64,000 bases of DNA from Metaphire vulgaris (taxonomy: Eukaryota; Annelida; Clitellata; Crassiclitellata; Megascolecidae). This document shows positions 47,365-58,205 of this stretch, in pieces. How positions within the stretch are numbered: position 1 is the first letter of the stretch; each line of letters starts with the position of its first letter. Both the position numbers and the translations under genes were made by a program. The stretch is from NCBI GenBank assembly GCA_018105865.1, contig CM030867.1, positions 9,863,258 through 9,927,257 on the forward strand, written 5' to 3'. Below the pieces are notes generated by a model that saw nothing but the letters and a program-made list of their open reading frames with translations, had not been told where the DNA came from and made no database searches.

Positions 47365-47569
47365 TGTCCCGTCCCTAACATTTTTTCGTACAAGTTTAAC
47401 CACAAGAATCATCTGTTATTATATTTGTCACAGTTTTTGTGCACAATGCTGAAATACCATCCAGAACAACTGTGATAAATTTGAAATTCTATAAGCACTT
47501 AGTTTTGAAGATACAGCGTTAGGGACGGGACATTTGATGCGTTTGGGACGGGACGTTAGGGACGGGACA
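47365..47569. repeat. Left subterminal repeats of the DNA transposon
   Basis: TGTCCCGTCCCTAAC at 47365-47379 (plus), and three minus-strand copies at 47518-47532, 47541-47554 (one variant) and 47555-47569. They probably serve as transposase binding sites. Confidence 0.75.
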
Positions 47570-47642
47570 ATTTTAGATATGCATTGCTAAGTTCTATATT
47601 CACTGTGGTAATTGTGTTGTTTGTGTGGTAATTCATTTGTCT

Positions 47643-48527
47643 ATGTGAGAAAAGTATCCAGCACTTAAGAATGTTCACATCTTCACTAATGGGGCAGCAT
47701 CACAATTCAAGAACAAATACATCTTTAGTTTTATTTGTGTCAAACTCCCAGCATTGTGCAACATCCACATTTCCTGGAACTTCTTTGCTACCAGCCATGG
47801 CAAGGGTGCAGTAGATGGCATAGGGGTAACAGTAAAGAGAATGGTAGCAGCTCAAGTCAGTAGCAGGCGTGAAGCTGGTATAAATGATGCAGCGACATTC
47901 TGAACTGTTGCAAAGTTGCGTTGTCCAAAGATCAATGTGCTGATGGTTTCGAAGGATGGCATCAAAATGTTTTCAGAGAAACACGATCTCGAAAGACTGT
48001 GGTTGTCAGCATGCAGCATACCGGGCACACAGAATACGCATTCACTGGAAATACTCTCAGACTCAATGGCCATCAGCTTTAAGACATATGCTACCTCAGA
48101 TCTTCATGTCACTCATCACTTTGCAGCTGCATCATGCAATGATACTGTTAAAAAATCAGACAGTGAAACAGTGATTTCAGAGCCTGCCTTTCCGACACTT
48201 ACATCACAAAACAGTTGCATCCAGCTGTCAGACATCGTACCAGGTTCTACATATATTGCTGTCATCTATGACGATGTGTGGTGGCCCGGCTTGGTCCATG
48301 GTGTCAACCAAGAGACAAACAAAATTGCCATCAGTTTCATGTGTCAAAAGTCCAGAAACAGGTTCATGTGGCCGTCAAAAGAACAAGTCGCGGAGCTACC
48401 TCCATGTGAAATTCTCTGTGTGCTGGAATGTATACTGAGCCTTGTTAACCAGCGTGGGCTGTACACTTTCCCGCAAGATGAAACAGATCGTGTTAACAAA
48501 CTCATGAAAACTGTTTTGAAGAAATAA
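47643..48527 (+). pseudogene. Transposase-like protein with C-terminal Tudor-like domain, decayed
   Basis: One reading frame runs through with two in-frame TGA stops (47646-47648 and 47901-47903) and no frameshift. Upstream of the second stop it reads KYPALKNVHIFTNGAASQFK and WNFFATSHGKGAVDGIG..VKR. I recall these blocks from a large family of uncharacterised invertebrate proteins, where the first block usually has Asp in FxDGxxxQ. Here that residue is Asn (AAT, 47688-47690), so a putative acidic catalytic residue is lost. After the stop come CPKINVLMVSKDGI and a linker. Then 48219-48398 has YIAVIYDDVWWPGLVHGV and FMWP, with the spacing of a Tudor-like barrel, possibly for chromatin binding. 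The N-terminal half is missing. Position inside a TIR element supports a transposase; catalysis is inference. Confidence 0.65.
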
Positions 48528-48726
48528 TGTGTTGAACGGAACGGAAACTATGAGCTTAAAAGAGCTAGTTCTATAAGTTGATAGAATTGTTTGAAAACAG
48601 TATATTACATTTATTAGAAAACAGTATTTAGTTCAGTATTCATAACTTCTTATTGTATGAAGCGCTAATGTTTTGAACAGAATTTAATTTTTTAAGACTG
48701 TATGATCATTACAGTATTTACAGTAT

Positions 48727-48926
48727 TCCTTTTTCTAAAATCACTTCCTCCATAGCTCTAACAACCTAGCCTCACTGCCCTTTGGATGTTGACTATTGCC
48801 TGGCTGATCATATACCTTCCCCATAGCTATTTTAAGAAAGGCTGAGCGCCTAAGAATAAGCAGCTATGATTATGCTGCTTTCCAAGGCGCTATAGAAATC
48901 CACGAGATTTTACTTACTTACTTATT
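48727..48926 (+). mobile_element. Nested L2-type LINE 3' end
   Basis: From TTCCTTTTTCTAAAATCACT through CTAACAACCTAGCCTCACTG to GGCGCTATAGAAATCCACGA and (TTAC)n it matches 40030-40238. It is a strongly 5'-truncated insertion inside the DNA transposon, so it is younger than that transposon. Confidence 0.9.
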
Positions 48927-49065
48927 GCATCAATCTGCAAAAATGGTCTACATTCTTTTAAATTCAGTGTTTTTAAACTAATTTTGTCCTAACATATATG
49001 AGAAAATGCTAGATAAAATGAACGATACCCCTATTTGAGGTTATTTCAAATGTCATTTTGCACGA

Positions 49066-49465
49066 TGTCCCGTCCCTAACGAAAGTGTCCCGTCCCTAAC
49101 GCCGACATAACAGATATCTGTAATGACTATGATGGCATTGAAGGATGAAATATCATGTTCATGATATCTTGGAAGTCAGCTTGAGGTTGGACTACCAATT
49201 TTAGTTCAGAATGACAAAATTTGCAGAGTTTCTAGTTTATGAGACACCCGTAAAAATCATGTCCACAGTCTGTCCTGTCCCTAACACATATTTCAACGAG
49301 TAGCTGCAAAACTAATTTTATGAACAGAGACTTCAAGATTGGTTTTTATACTGTCTCAGAGGTCACCATTGAGATAAACCCTGCTAATGATTTATATCCA
49401 GTTACTATCATCAAAAATTTTGTAGGTTAAGGTGTCTTTTTTTGTGCAAATGTCCCGTCCCTAAC
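49066..49465 (+). repeat. Right subterminal repeats of the DNA transposon
   Basis: Four plus-strand copies of TGTCCCGTCCCTAAC at 49066-49080, 49086-49100, 49271-49285 (TGTCCTG variant) and 49451-49465. Confidence 0.8.
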
Positions 49466-49482
49466 GATGGAATTGACCTAAT

Positions 49483-50081
49483 AGCTATTCCAATACCAAA
49501 CGGCAGAGATATTTCTAGGATTGTGAATTGGGTGTCGACCTCAAATTGGGGGTGGGGTGGTGGTTCCGGAGCTAATTAGCATGCATTTTGTATGCATACC
49601 ATTTTCACATTACCAAATTGGGGGTGTTGAGGGTCTTAGGGGGGTGTAAAAATATCCCTGCCAGACAGTTTTGTCAGAACCTAATTACTGTGAACTGTTT
49701 AACTGAAAACTCTTTTCCAGCAAAATTCTTTTAAAAATTGGAAGCCTGTATGATGCAAAAACACACCCTACCAAAGCTTGGGTGTATTTTCCAGTTGGTG
49801 TTTTACCAGTATATTCAATACGTTGATCAGAACTAATTAACATCATACGTTCTCTGTTCCTTAAAGGGAGAGCTTGAGGCGTATTTTGGTGTCAACTGAC
49901 TATGTATTTAAATGTTGCCTGAGTAATGGTAGAGAGGGTTCAATACGCAGTGTGCACGTGGGTTTAGCAAACTTTAGCCCAAGCCCCGTGGCCTACCATG
50001 ATTACTAATAATGCTGTTGCTTTTGCTGACTTTGTCCCAAGTTCTTTATGAGCAGTCTTCCAAAAGATTGAGTCTATAGAC
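49483..50081. other. CpG-poor unique DNA
   Basis: No recognised element or exon. Confidence 0.35.
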
Positions 50082-50250
50082 CAGGGGCGGTTCCACGGGG
50101 GGGGGGGCGTGCCCCCTATTGTGTGCCTGCTCCCCTTTTGGGACCCTATACTTAGTACTACATAACTAACAACAAATGGTTGGCCCCCCCATAATTAGAA
50201 GTTGCCACCCCAACGGCCTTCCCACTTGCCAAATCCTGGAGCCGCCACTG
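50082..50250 (-). mobile_element. hAT-like MITE family A
   Basis: Ends CAGGGGCGGTTCC and GGAGCCGCCACTG; interior CAACAAATGGTTGG. Flanking octamers CTATAGAC (50074-50081) and CTGTAGAC (50251-50258) differ at one base. Confidence 0.85.
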
Positions 50251-50316
50251 CTGTAGACTCAAAAGAGGATTATTAAAATTTACTACCAATTGGCAATTAT
50301 ATCTCCACTTAGGGGA

Positions 50317-50475
50317 GAGGTAGAGGTAGAGGGAGGGAGAGAGGGAGGAGAGGGGAGAGAGAGATATGAAAGTATGGACTTACCTTGCATCACTACATCA
50401 GTGCAATCTTTTGTCATGAGAGAGAGAGGGGGAGAGAGAGAGGGGGATGGGGAGGGAGGGAGAGAGAATATTTTA
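50317..50475. repeat. GA/GGGA purine tracts
   Basis: Two blocks of AGAGGGAGGGAGAG-type sequence separated by unique DNA. Confidence 0.8.
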
Positions 50476-50756
50476 GTAGAGGGTGCTTACTATCTTCTTG
50501 TGCGCCAATTATTGTGATTTGGCTTTCCATTGGCGGGTGCTTCTTGGCGTTATGTAGTGGCACTATAGAAGTTGATAATTGGATCAGATTACTGGCAGAT
50601 AGTATGAACGTCAATCTGCGTTGGTCGTTGGTCGTGTGACCATTTGGTCAGTCTTTTGGTCACGTGACCTTTTTCGACATTTTGGCTTCACTGTCTCTAA
50701 AAAGCCTGATGAAGAAATAGCATCCTTGGACACCATTCCATCGCTCCTTTCACCCC

Positions 50757-50785
50757 ATGCATGCATGCATGCATGCATGCATCCA
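50757..50785. repeat. ATGC tetranucleotide repeat
   Basis: About six CATG units, followed by CATCCAACCATCC. Confidence 0.9.
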
Positions 50786-51729
50786 ACCATCCATCCAACA
50801 CATGTTTACCAGCTATCCATGAGGAAGAGTATGGTATTGGATTTAGACTAAGCGATATAGCAACCCTGTTTTGTGTGAGGAAAATCCATGCTTAGGTTTA
50901 TAACATTATGTGAATGGCAACGCTATCCTTATAAACATTTGCAGATGTTTTGAAATCCATGTATCCATAATTGATTGCTGCTTTTGTGATACTGTATCTC
51001 GCTATCTCTCTTCTGTATCATTTGCTTGTCTGCATAATTTCTCCGAAGTTTGACTTTCCACTGTTGTATGCTTGTTTGTTTGTGTATATATACCAGTAGT
51101 TGAAGTGTTGTGTCTTGCTCTGTTGGAATAAAAGATATGTAAGCACTAAGCACATGGTGTATGCCCGATAGCCTATGTTTATATATGAGGCTGCATGTGT
51201 GTGTGTGTGTGTGTGTGTTTATTGTTCCTAGTATCTGTTCAGTTATTTTGGCTTTGCTCAGTGGACATTATAATATATTTCGAGTGTGTGTCGTCTAGAT
51301 GCTATCTGTATGAGGTGCTTGAGCACCAGTAAAAGTTTTGTCCTAAGTACTATTGCAGATAAAGAGATAATAATGTCTTGTCAAATAGAGAGGTTCCCAT
51401 TTCAAAATCACTCAGCAGTGTTTGCCCTCTTCTGGGCAAGCCTTTGCTCTCTCCATGTCTTCAGGATGGCACTTTAAAATGACTCTGTGTGTGTGTGTTT
51501 GTATGTGTTTGATTTGCTGGGTACGGTTAGGGACATGAGTTCCTACGTGGTTACCGGTAATGATAACCTGACTGGTTGTCAGGTTTTTTCGTTTTAGAGT
51601 TGATGACTTGGTTGCCACGGTAACTGAAACTGGCTCCATATTCATACAAGTAAAACAATAAATTTAAGTAACTGATAATTCAGTAGTTTGTGTAACCCAG
51701 GAATTAAGAGACACAGATAAGGGTCCATT
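50786..51729. other. CpG-poor unique DNA
   Basis: A GT run at 51190-51219; otherwise nothing recognised. Confidence 0.35.
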
Positions 51730-51912
51730 TTTTAAGACTCAACCCAACCCATCATGATTCAGACCCAACCAAACCCATAAAAGCAATAGGGGGATATAGC
51801 ATAGTTGCCCCAACCCATAAAGTTGACGTTTCTGACCCAACCCGACCCCTAGGTTGACCCAACCCATGGGTTGACCCAACCCATGGGTTGGCCCAACCCA
51901 TATCCATGTCTG
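51730..51912. repeat. ACCCA pentamer-rich repeat
   Basis: ACCCA/ACCCG pentamers with repeated GGTTGACCCAACCCATG. It resembles 6860-6930 (ACCCG-rich) but with most CpG replaced by CpA, as expected for decay by methylation. Confidence 0.7.
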
Positions 51913-52244
51913 GGGTGTATTAGTTTGAGAACGTTTGTGAAGATGTCACAAGAAATTGAAGTGAAACGTTTCAGAGGAAGCAGTGAAGGAAGTTTTAATA
52001 TAGAAATCATGCAGTATTGTATCATGCAGTAATCATGTTTTAAAATTCTAGTTTAGTAATTATGCAGAGGGGATGCGAAGGAATGCTGTCGTGGGAATTG
52101 CATTTTTAATGTGGAGGGAAATAACCCCCATGTAGTGCATAGCTGCATGTGTTAGGTGCACAGCCAGAGGCCAATGGTGAGTAATAATGTTCTAACATTG
52201 TTACATTGTTTCAGTCTATAGTGTGGTGGTATTATATAGCACGA
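51913..52244. other. CpG-poor unique DNA
   Basis: Nothing recognised. Confidence 0.35.
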
Positions 52245-52250
52245 GTTAAT

Positions 52251-52290
<40 letters not shown>

Positions 52291-52400
52291 CACTTCTATA
52301 GCACCAGTTCTAATACCTAAGGGTATCAATCGATGGTACTTCAAATCCATCCACTAAAGACCAGGTTAATTCCAGAGATAAGTCAGAGGGAGAGATTAAG
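52245..52400 (-). repeat. AAT microsatellite joined to retroposon 3' end
   Basis: AAT run to 52288, then TGCACTTCTATAGCACC and a segment matching 3690-3790 (ATCAATCGATGGTACTTCAA, AGACCAGGTTAATTCCAGAG). Orientation of the element is minus. Confidence 0.75.
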
Positions 52401-52579
52401 ACTGACTATGGAGGAAAAGTTAATTGAAAGAGATGTGTTTTATATCTGGATCTGAAAATACACAATGAATTGGAAGATGTCACCTTGAAAGTGGTACCGG
52501 TACTTATAAGTAAGTCACACATTCATATGTCCGTGCTTGAAGATAGTTGACCGTCATTTTTAAAACAATTTTTACAACT

Positions 52580-52905
52580 TTTAATGGTAAAATTGGTTTG
52601 TAAATGACAAGAAATTTATTAGCAGAAATAATAAAGAGGAAAATACAATATGCCGGACACATCATGCAAGGTTCGTGCACAGGACAGGCCAAAATATTCT
52701 TGGAGGGCAAATACGAGGGAAATCCAACCAAAGGAAGGCCACGTAAAGAATGGCTGGAGGAGGTTAAAGAACAAACAAAAATAGAAAACTATGGAAAAAT
52801 GAAAAGGTGCGCCAAAGACAGGAATCAATGGAGACAATTCTTAACTGTCAACCTTTAAAATGAAGATGACACATAAAGAAGAAGAAGAAGAAGAAGAAGA
52901 AGAAA
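52580..52905 (+). pseudogene. LINE 3' end: reverse transcriptase C-terminal fragment
   Basis: Open frame 52604-52858 encodes AEIIKRKIQYAGHIMQG, a G-R-P-R-K-E-W-L block and AKDRNQWRQFL before a natural stop, then (GAA)n at 52880-52904. This is the C-terminal tail of a non-LTR reverse transcriptase with a GAA-type 3' tail. The frame is intact to the stop, but the polymerase is missing. Confidence 0.8.
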
Positions 52906-53879
52906 ATTTAATGTCAAACATTTTTCAAGTCATAGTAACAAAAATTTCGAAAGTGGATCTTATGTATAGCTTTTAATTATGGGGAAACATGAGAACCGTT
53001 TGTGCCAATTGTTTCTGACTGCCGTAATTAGTGTTGCTCTGACTTGTTTGCTACGAGCTGAGCAGAGACATTACTTTGTGCTCTTTGTGAGAAATTTGGG
53101 GTATTCTGTCAAGGAAACGCCTTGAATTTGAGAGATTGGATGCCCATATTGCAACTGGATTGATGATAGGACATTGTCAGTGAATTTCATATTGGAAGGA
53201 AACACACTCATAGACTTCTCGTGTAACCAGCGGAGGGCCATTGCGTTGCCTCAGAAGGATGGCATGACGTCACTGGGTGGTGGGTGGTGGTGGGGGGAGT
53301 GTTGTGGGGGGGAGTGTTGTTGCTGTTCCTGGCGGAGTTGTTCGATCGACCGGACCCTCGGTCGACCACGAGAGCCCCTCTCCAGGAAGGATCGGGACGA
53401 TGAAGATGGGTGATGGATGAAACGGAACATCCTCGCTGGGGGGGGGCGGGTGAACTTTTTCCGGCGCAAACTTTCTAAAATGCATGAACTTTAAAACTTA
53501 TTTGGGGCCAGTCGAAAAATTATTCAATTACATGGCCCTCAGACAGACACTGCCATGGCAATTTGCCCCCCCCCCCCATTGTCCAAAAGGTTGCCGACTC
53601 CCCTGGGTTAATGGGTCTTGTTCCATGAACCATGAAATTTTTAAGACTGGGTGTAGTTAACCAGCATATGAAATTTTTATTTCACGTTCATTGACAAATA
53701 AATATCTGTAGTGCTTTTTTTCCATCTACTCTTTGGTAATGATGTTGCTCTTGATTATTATTTGTTATGTTGGTCAATTTTTGATTGGTTTACTATTTGA
53801 TATTTTGTTGTGTGCTCTTGTTTTCGATGGATACAGTACTTAAATTAGTTTTATGTGGCTTAACGGCTTTGAAGAGATT
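52906..53879. other. CpG-poor unique DNA
   Basis: A G-rich stretch at 53275-53325 and C runs near 53563-53578; no element or gene recognised. Confidence 0.35.
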
Positions 53880-54175
53880 TTGAATGAAGTCAGAATAAAA
53901 AGTAGTATGATGGTAACCATCAAAAAAGGCAGTTTTCCTTCTTTGGACACGTAATGAGGAAGGGAGGACTTGAGTATTTGGCAAAAACTGGAAAAGATGC
54001 GGGGGAAAAAGAGCAAGAGGAAGACAGAGAAACACTTATGTAGACTGCCGACGAGAAGGAATTGAGGGAGTAAAGAACAACATCGAATTAACAAGAGGAT
54101 ATCAAGATCGAACAAAATGGAAATCCATGGTCGCTAACGTAGAATTACACAGCACCTGAAGAAGAAGAATGTCTT
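53880..54175 (+). pseudogene. LINE 3' end: reverse transcriptase C-terminal fragment
   Basis: Sense copy of the segment at 11112-11395. Fragments include FFGHVMRKGGLEYL, then RARGRQRNTYVDCRREGI and [19 protein letters not shown] with a stop at about 54160, followed by GAAGAAGAA. A frame change lies between the first and second blocks. Confidence 0.8.
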
Positions 54176-54315
54176 TGAAAAGACATCTAATTTCCTATGA
54201 CCCCACGGATCAAGGATTTACTGGGTCATTTTAGGAGTCCCCAATTGCCAGAGATCTGTGATGTGATGTACAGTGGTCTAGGGTGTTTCTGGACACGGTA
54301 GTGTAGTGTGTGGTA

Positions 54316-54489
54316 CAGTGAAACCCGCTTAATTGCATAGGTGCCGTGCGAGCCTTGCTTATGCGATTAGCAGGGCTATGCGAATAACCCCGGACGTCTG
54401 ATACACAAAACACTGGTTCGGGTTTTATGTTGTTATGCGATTATGCGGGTTATGCAATTAAGCGGTATGCGATTAAGCGGGTTTCACTG
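54316..54489 (+). mobile_element. Tigger/pogo-like MITE (CAGTGAAACCCGC family)
   Basis: Perfect ends CAGTGAAACCCGCTTAAT / ATTAAGCGGGTTTCACTG with TA on both sides (54314-54315, 54490-54491). 174 bp, non-coding. Such ends and the TA target identify Tigger/pogo-derived MITEs. Confidence 0.9.
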
Positions 54490-54956
54490 TATTACCGTAG
54501 GTACTGTTAAGTATTTGCCGGTGGGTGGAGCGGGCAAACTGCAGTTTCCTTGGGAGATTGTCCTGCCAATGCACCAGAAACCATGCACCCAACCGGATGG
54601 GGTTGGTTGAACAGAGGCGTTTATTATCCGACTCCAGTCAACCGTGTTATTTGATGTGCCGTATAGGAGCGATGGGATACCTGTCTGCCTACGGGTTGAG
54701 ACGGGGATGGGGACGGAGGGGGTGGAGTATGGCGTGGGGAAGCCAGGAGCAACTACTGGGAGGCACAAGGTTAGGCAAGGCAAGAGCAGGAGAACTGTGG
54801 GAGTGAGATTTTCATTGACTATTAGGCCTTATACTCTGTGGGATTTCTGATTTGGCTTATGCACTTCTGCACTTTGAAGTGCAGTTGTGTGGTTATGAGT
54901 GCAGTCTGTCTTTCTCTTTTGGTCGTGTTGTTCTTAGTTATCGTAGAATTCAATGC
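54490..54956. other. Unidentified, weakly coding-like
   Basis: An open frame at 54644-54850 and others overlap here. I recognise no domain, so I do not call a gene. Confidence 0.3.
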
Positions 54957-55215
54957 TTTGCTCTCTTATCTCTCGATCGACTTTGTAGACATTTGACAGA
55001 GAATAGATTTCTGAAAGACTTTGTATAGTGTCGTTTGACATAGCTCACTATTTTTCGTGGCATTTGGAACGCTCTAGTATAAAACTGAGGCATAATATAT
55101 TGACTGTTCTAGTACGGTTTGATGCAATGAAGATGGGGATACAAGAAAATGTGGATGAAATTCGTTTCAACACTTCTGAATTTTTGCATATCTATAGCCT
55201 TCTGTACATCAATCT
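54957..55215 (+). repeat. Dispersed copy of the 345-bp repeat
   Basis: Begins TATCTCTCGATCGACTTTGT, passes through the unit junction (GACTTTGTATAGTGTCGTTT) and on to GAAGATGGGGATACAAGAAA. It therefore spans the end of one unit and the start of the next, showing that it came from a tandem array. Confidence 0.85.
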
Positions 55216-55838
55216 CCTAGATATTTGACTGATCACCTGCATGATAGAAATGAAGGATTGTAGTGCTTAATAATTGTGCATTGTGAAATGACAGGAAGTC
55301 GTTGGAGCAGAGGAAGTGAACCAGTGCATCCAACCATGACCGCATGGTCTAACCATTTCTTAGTACAGTATTTCTCAATTCCCTGTGGCATCAAAGCATT
55401 GAATTCTACCTACAGTAGCCAACCTGTTCTAATATATACTAGTCAGGTAGAAGGTCCTACCATATCTTGGTATGGTTATTCCAAACGTTCCTTTACTTTC
55501 TCGATATTACGGACAAAGTTACCTTATATCGAGTGCATTGTTTATGGTAATACCACTTTTATTATTAGATTTATGTTGTACGAGCTGACTTGTTCAGTAT
55601 TTTCTTGGATAATTTAGAATTTTGAACTTCTGATGTAAGGATACCTTCCATTTTCCGCACATTCTTTGCCCACCGTGTTTGTCGAAGATCCCTCTTGCTA
55701 ACTTCTGTATCACTGGTATAGAAAGTCACGAATAAATACTTATACGGTACTTACATACTGTTATCTTTCTGTTTGCGGTAGTTGATTGAGAGGTAGGTTT
55801 TTGCACTACTCCTGTATCAAAATTTTCTGCCTCTGTTG
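55216..55838. other. CpG-poor unique DNA
   Basis: The frame at 55276-55617 lacks a recognisable domain. Confidence 0.35.
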
Positions 55839-56027
55839 CAGTGGCGGCTCCACAGGGGAGGTCCGGGGGGCCCGTGCCCCCCTATCGAGTTCCTGTCCCC
55901 CCAGTGGCCACCCTTGTTGGGACCCTACACTTAATACTACATACCTAACAACAAATGGTTGGCCCTCCCATGCTTAGAAGTCGCCACCCCAACGCCCCCC
56001 ACTTGCCAAATCCTGGAGCCGCCACTG
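55839..56027 (-). mobile_element. hAT-like MITE family A, complete
   Basis: CAGTGGCGGCTCC ... GGAGCCGCCACTG with perfect 8-bp duplication CTCTGTTG (55831-55838 and 56028-56035). 189 bp, non-coding. Confidence 0.9.
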
Positions 56028-56167
56028 CTCTGTTGAGAGGGCCATACTTAAAAACCTAATTTCTTTTACCCTCACTGGGGTAAGCCATCGTATTTGAACT
56101 GGTTTACCAGTTGGTCTTATGTGAAAAATATGTCCACGAGGCTTGCTTAGAGCACCTTAAGTGTATT

Positions 56168-56430
56168 TAGGGGTGCAGTGGAGTAGTAGTTAGATTCTTG
56201 CCATGCAACCAGAGGGTAGCGGGTTCGAATCTTAACCGCTCCATTGCATAGCGACCTTGGGCAAGATGTTTGCACTTAATTATCCCACTTAATTATAATT
56301 ATCCCACTTAATTATCCCACACTTGTGATTATTTACTTTGCCAATGACTTACCGGTAATGTGTATTAGCGATGGTGATGATGATGATGATGATGATAATG
56401 AATATGATGATGATGATGATGATGATATGT
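56168..56430 (+). mobile_element. tRNA-derived SINE with ATG tail
   Basis: Head GGGGTGCAGTGGAGTAGTAG, A-box-like AGTAGTTAGATTC, anticodon-region CTTGCCATGCAACC, B box GCGGGTTCGAATC, then GCGACCTTGGGCAAG and a body with ATTATCCCACTTAATTA repeats. GATGAT runs at 56370-56428 may be its 3' tail. A different family from the one at 7150. Confidence 0.75.
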
Positions 56431-57007
56431 AACTGCCAGAAGGTTTTTGACATTGCTATGATGTGTCATTTTTAATTTGATCTTGTATTAAAGTCCATAA
56501 AAGAACAAAGATTCAATCCAATGACAATGAAAGCTCTCCTGAAAAAGCCTTTCACATGTAGATTCAGACGATACATGTACCTTAAGGCCTGGGGATGTCT
56601 GGATTCAGGTGTGGTGGTCAGTGGGAAACTTGTTGTTTACATTGTTTGGCTCCTGCCCTGGGTAGCTTCAAGATTTGGAATGGTTGTTGTTACTGCATGT
56701 CTTCAGTTTCTGCATGTCCTTTAATCCCCATTATGGGTGTTCCACTTGTTTGTGGTTTACATAACGGTTCTGTACTTTAGAGAGAGAGAGAGGGACTTTG
56801 GAAAAGCAGCCGGTTCTTTGAAATCTCTAGCGTTTGCCCCATCCTTTAGAACGGATCAAAGTTTGAGGTAAAGCTGACAGAAGCCTTGTGACAGCGGTCT
56901 GTCTCTGGTGTTTCCCACATTTTCAGATCCCATGAATGTGTATGCCATTAAATGAACTTTAGCTGTAGTAATGTATGCAAATCACTGTGTGTCTTTCATT
57001 TGATTGC

Positions 57008-57024
57008 TTTTACTACTACTACTG

Positions 57025-57084
<60 letters not shown>

Positions 57085-57098
57085 TGACAAAGACAATG

Positions 57099-57138
<40 letters not shown>

Positions 57139-57161
57139 TTACTACTATGACAAAGATGACG

Positions 57162-57201
<40 letters not shown>

Positions 57202-57225
57202 ATAATAATAATAATAATAATAATG
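57008..57225. repeat. ACT/AAT microsatellite with duplicated spacer
   Basis: Three ACT blocks are separated by ATGACAAAGACAATGAC and ATGACAAAGATGACGAC, a higher-order repeat, ending in AAT. Confidence 0.95.
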
Positions 57226-57445
57226 GACTTTTATAGCATCGGTTCTATTACTTAGTTTTCTTTTAAATTTGCCTTATTACTGAAAAACTAATCTCAAGAA
57301 TGCAGCATCATAATAATAATGGTAATAATAATAATAATTATAATTATAATATAATACTAATAAAATATAGTAATAGAATAGTAATAATACTGTGATTTAA
57401 AGTGGTTTAGGAGGCATAGAGCAATGTGAAAACCACTTATGCTAT
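57226..57445 (-). mobile_element. Two retroposon tails in tandem
   Basis: 57222-57245 carries GGACTTTTATAGCATCGG (complement: ATGCTATAAAAGTCC then TTA repeats, as at 3680). 57390-57440 carries TTAAAGTGGTTTAGGAGGCA ... GTGAAAACCACTT, the minus-strand hairpin tail. Confidence 0.6.
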
Positions 57446-58105
57446 TTAAAATTTTAAACTTTGTGTGAATTTCTTGGTAATCTGCCTGCGTGCAGTGTTT
57501 TTCAGTTAGAGCATAAAGCAAGGGATTGAAAGGTTGCGTTTATCCTTCCTAGTTGGTGTCAATATAATATCTGTCCACAGGAGAGCCTGTTGACACTGAG
57601 TCAATAGTTGTTTATATGGCCAAGGTCCGTATCGGTGATATAGTGAGTCGACTGACTGGACAGCAGAGGAGGGGGAGGGGAAGGGGACGGAGGATGAAGA
57701 GGAGCCCAAGATCGTCCTCCCGCCGTCCCTCCCTCCCTCCCTCTCTCCCACCCACCTGGCACCCAAGGCTTGGCTTTGATACCTGGTGGGATTTCAGTCA
57801 GGTGCAGAGTGCGTGTTTCGGCCTGACTTAAGCCTAATTAATCCTCTTCCTAGTAACTAACTAGCCAGTGAGTGAAAAAAACCCTCATGTGGTGATGAGG
57901 TCCATGCAGCTCCTAACAGAGAGATTTACCGTAACTGGATCTATGTGTGGCGGTGGTGGCCTCTAGCTATGATCCCCTGTAGCAGCTATCTTGGTTCATA
58001 GGTTGCTTATCACCTGACTCCTCCTGGCATTACCATATTATTCTCGGGGAGGGAGCCCTTAAGTTAAAAAGTCAGGAAGTTTGGTTCACTGATAAAATAA
58101 TGGAG

Positions 58106-58107
<2 letters not shown>
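57446..58107. other. CpG-poor unique DNA
   Basis: CCTCCCTCCC and GGGGAGGGG tracts near 57665-57745; no gene recognised. Confidence 0.35.
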
Positions 58108-58173
<66 letters not shown>

Positions 58174-58205
58174 CACATACATATACACATACATATATAT
58201 ATACA
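58108..58205. repeat. TA/CATA microsatellite
   Basis: (TA)n then ACATATACATATACACATAC variants. Confidence 0.95.

Larger units (their letters stand above)
46981..49478 (+). mobile_element. 2.5-kb DNA transposon with TAAT duplication
   Basis: Inverted ends GGGCAATTCCAT (46981-46992) and ATGGAATTGACC (49467-49478) match at 11 of 12 bases. TAAT flanks both sides (46977-46980 and 49479-49482). A 15-bp motif, TGTCCCGTCCCTAAC, occurs at 47365 (+), 47518, 47541 (variant) and 47555 (all minus), and at 49066, 49086, 49271 and 49451 (all plus), forming subterminal repeats; the last abuts the right end. A transposase-like pseudogene occupies 47643-48527, and an L2-type 3' end is inserted at 48727-48926. 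The 4-bp duplication is compatible with Sola-like superfamilies, but the assignment is open. Confidence 0.8.

Noticed and set aside
51566..51590. Terminator-like hairpin ACCTGAC/GTCAGGT followed by T6
   Set aside because: Looks like a bacterial intrinsic terminator, but the surroundings are animal DNA with no gene; chance inverted repeat.
51730..51912. Telomere-like ACCCA repeat
   Set aside because: The unit is a pentamer with irregular spacing, not TTAGGG; similar ACCCG runs occur at 6860, so it is ordinary low-complexity DNA.
54525..54850. Overlapping 68-99 residue frames on both strands
   Set aside because: Moderately complex composition but no domain recognised and no splice structure visible; not enough to call a gene.
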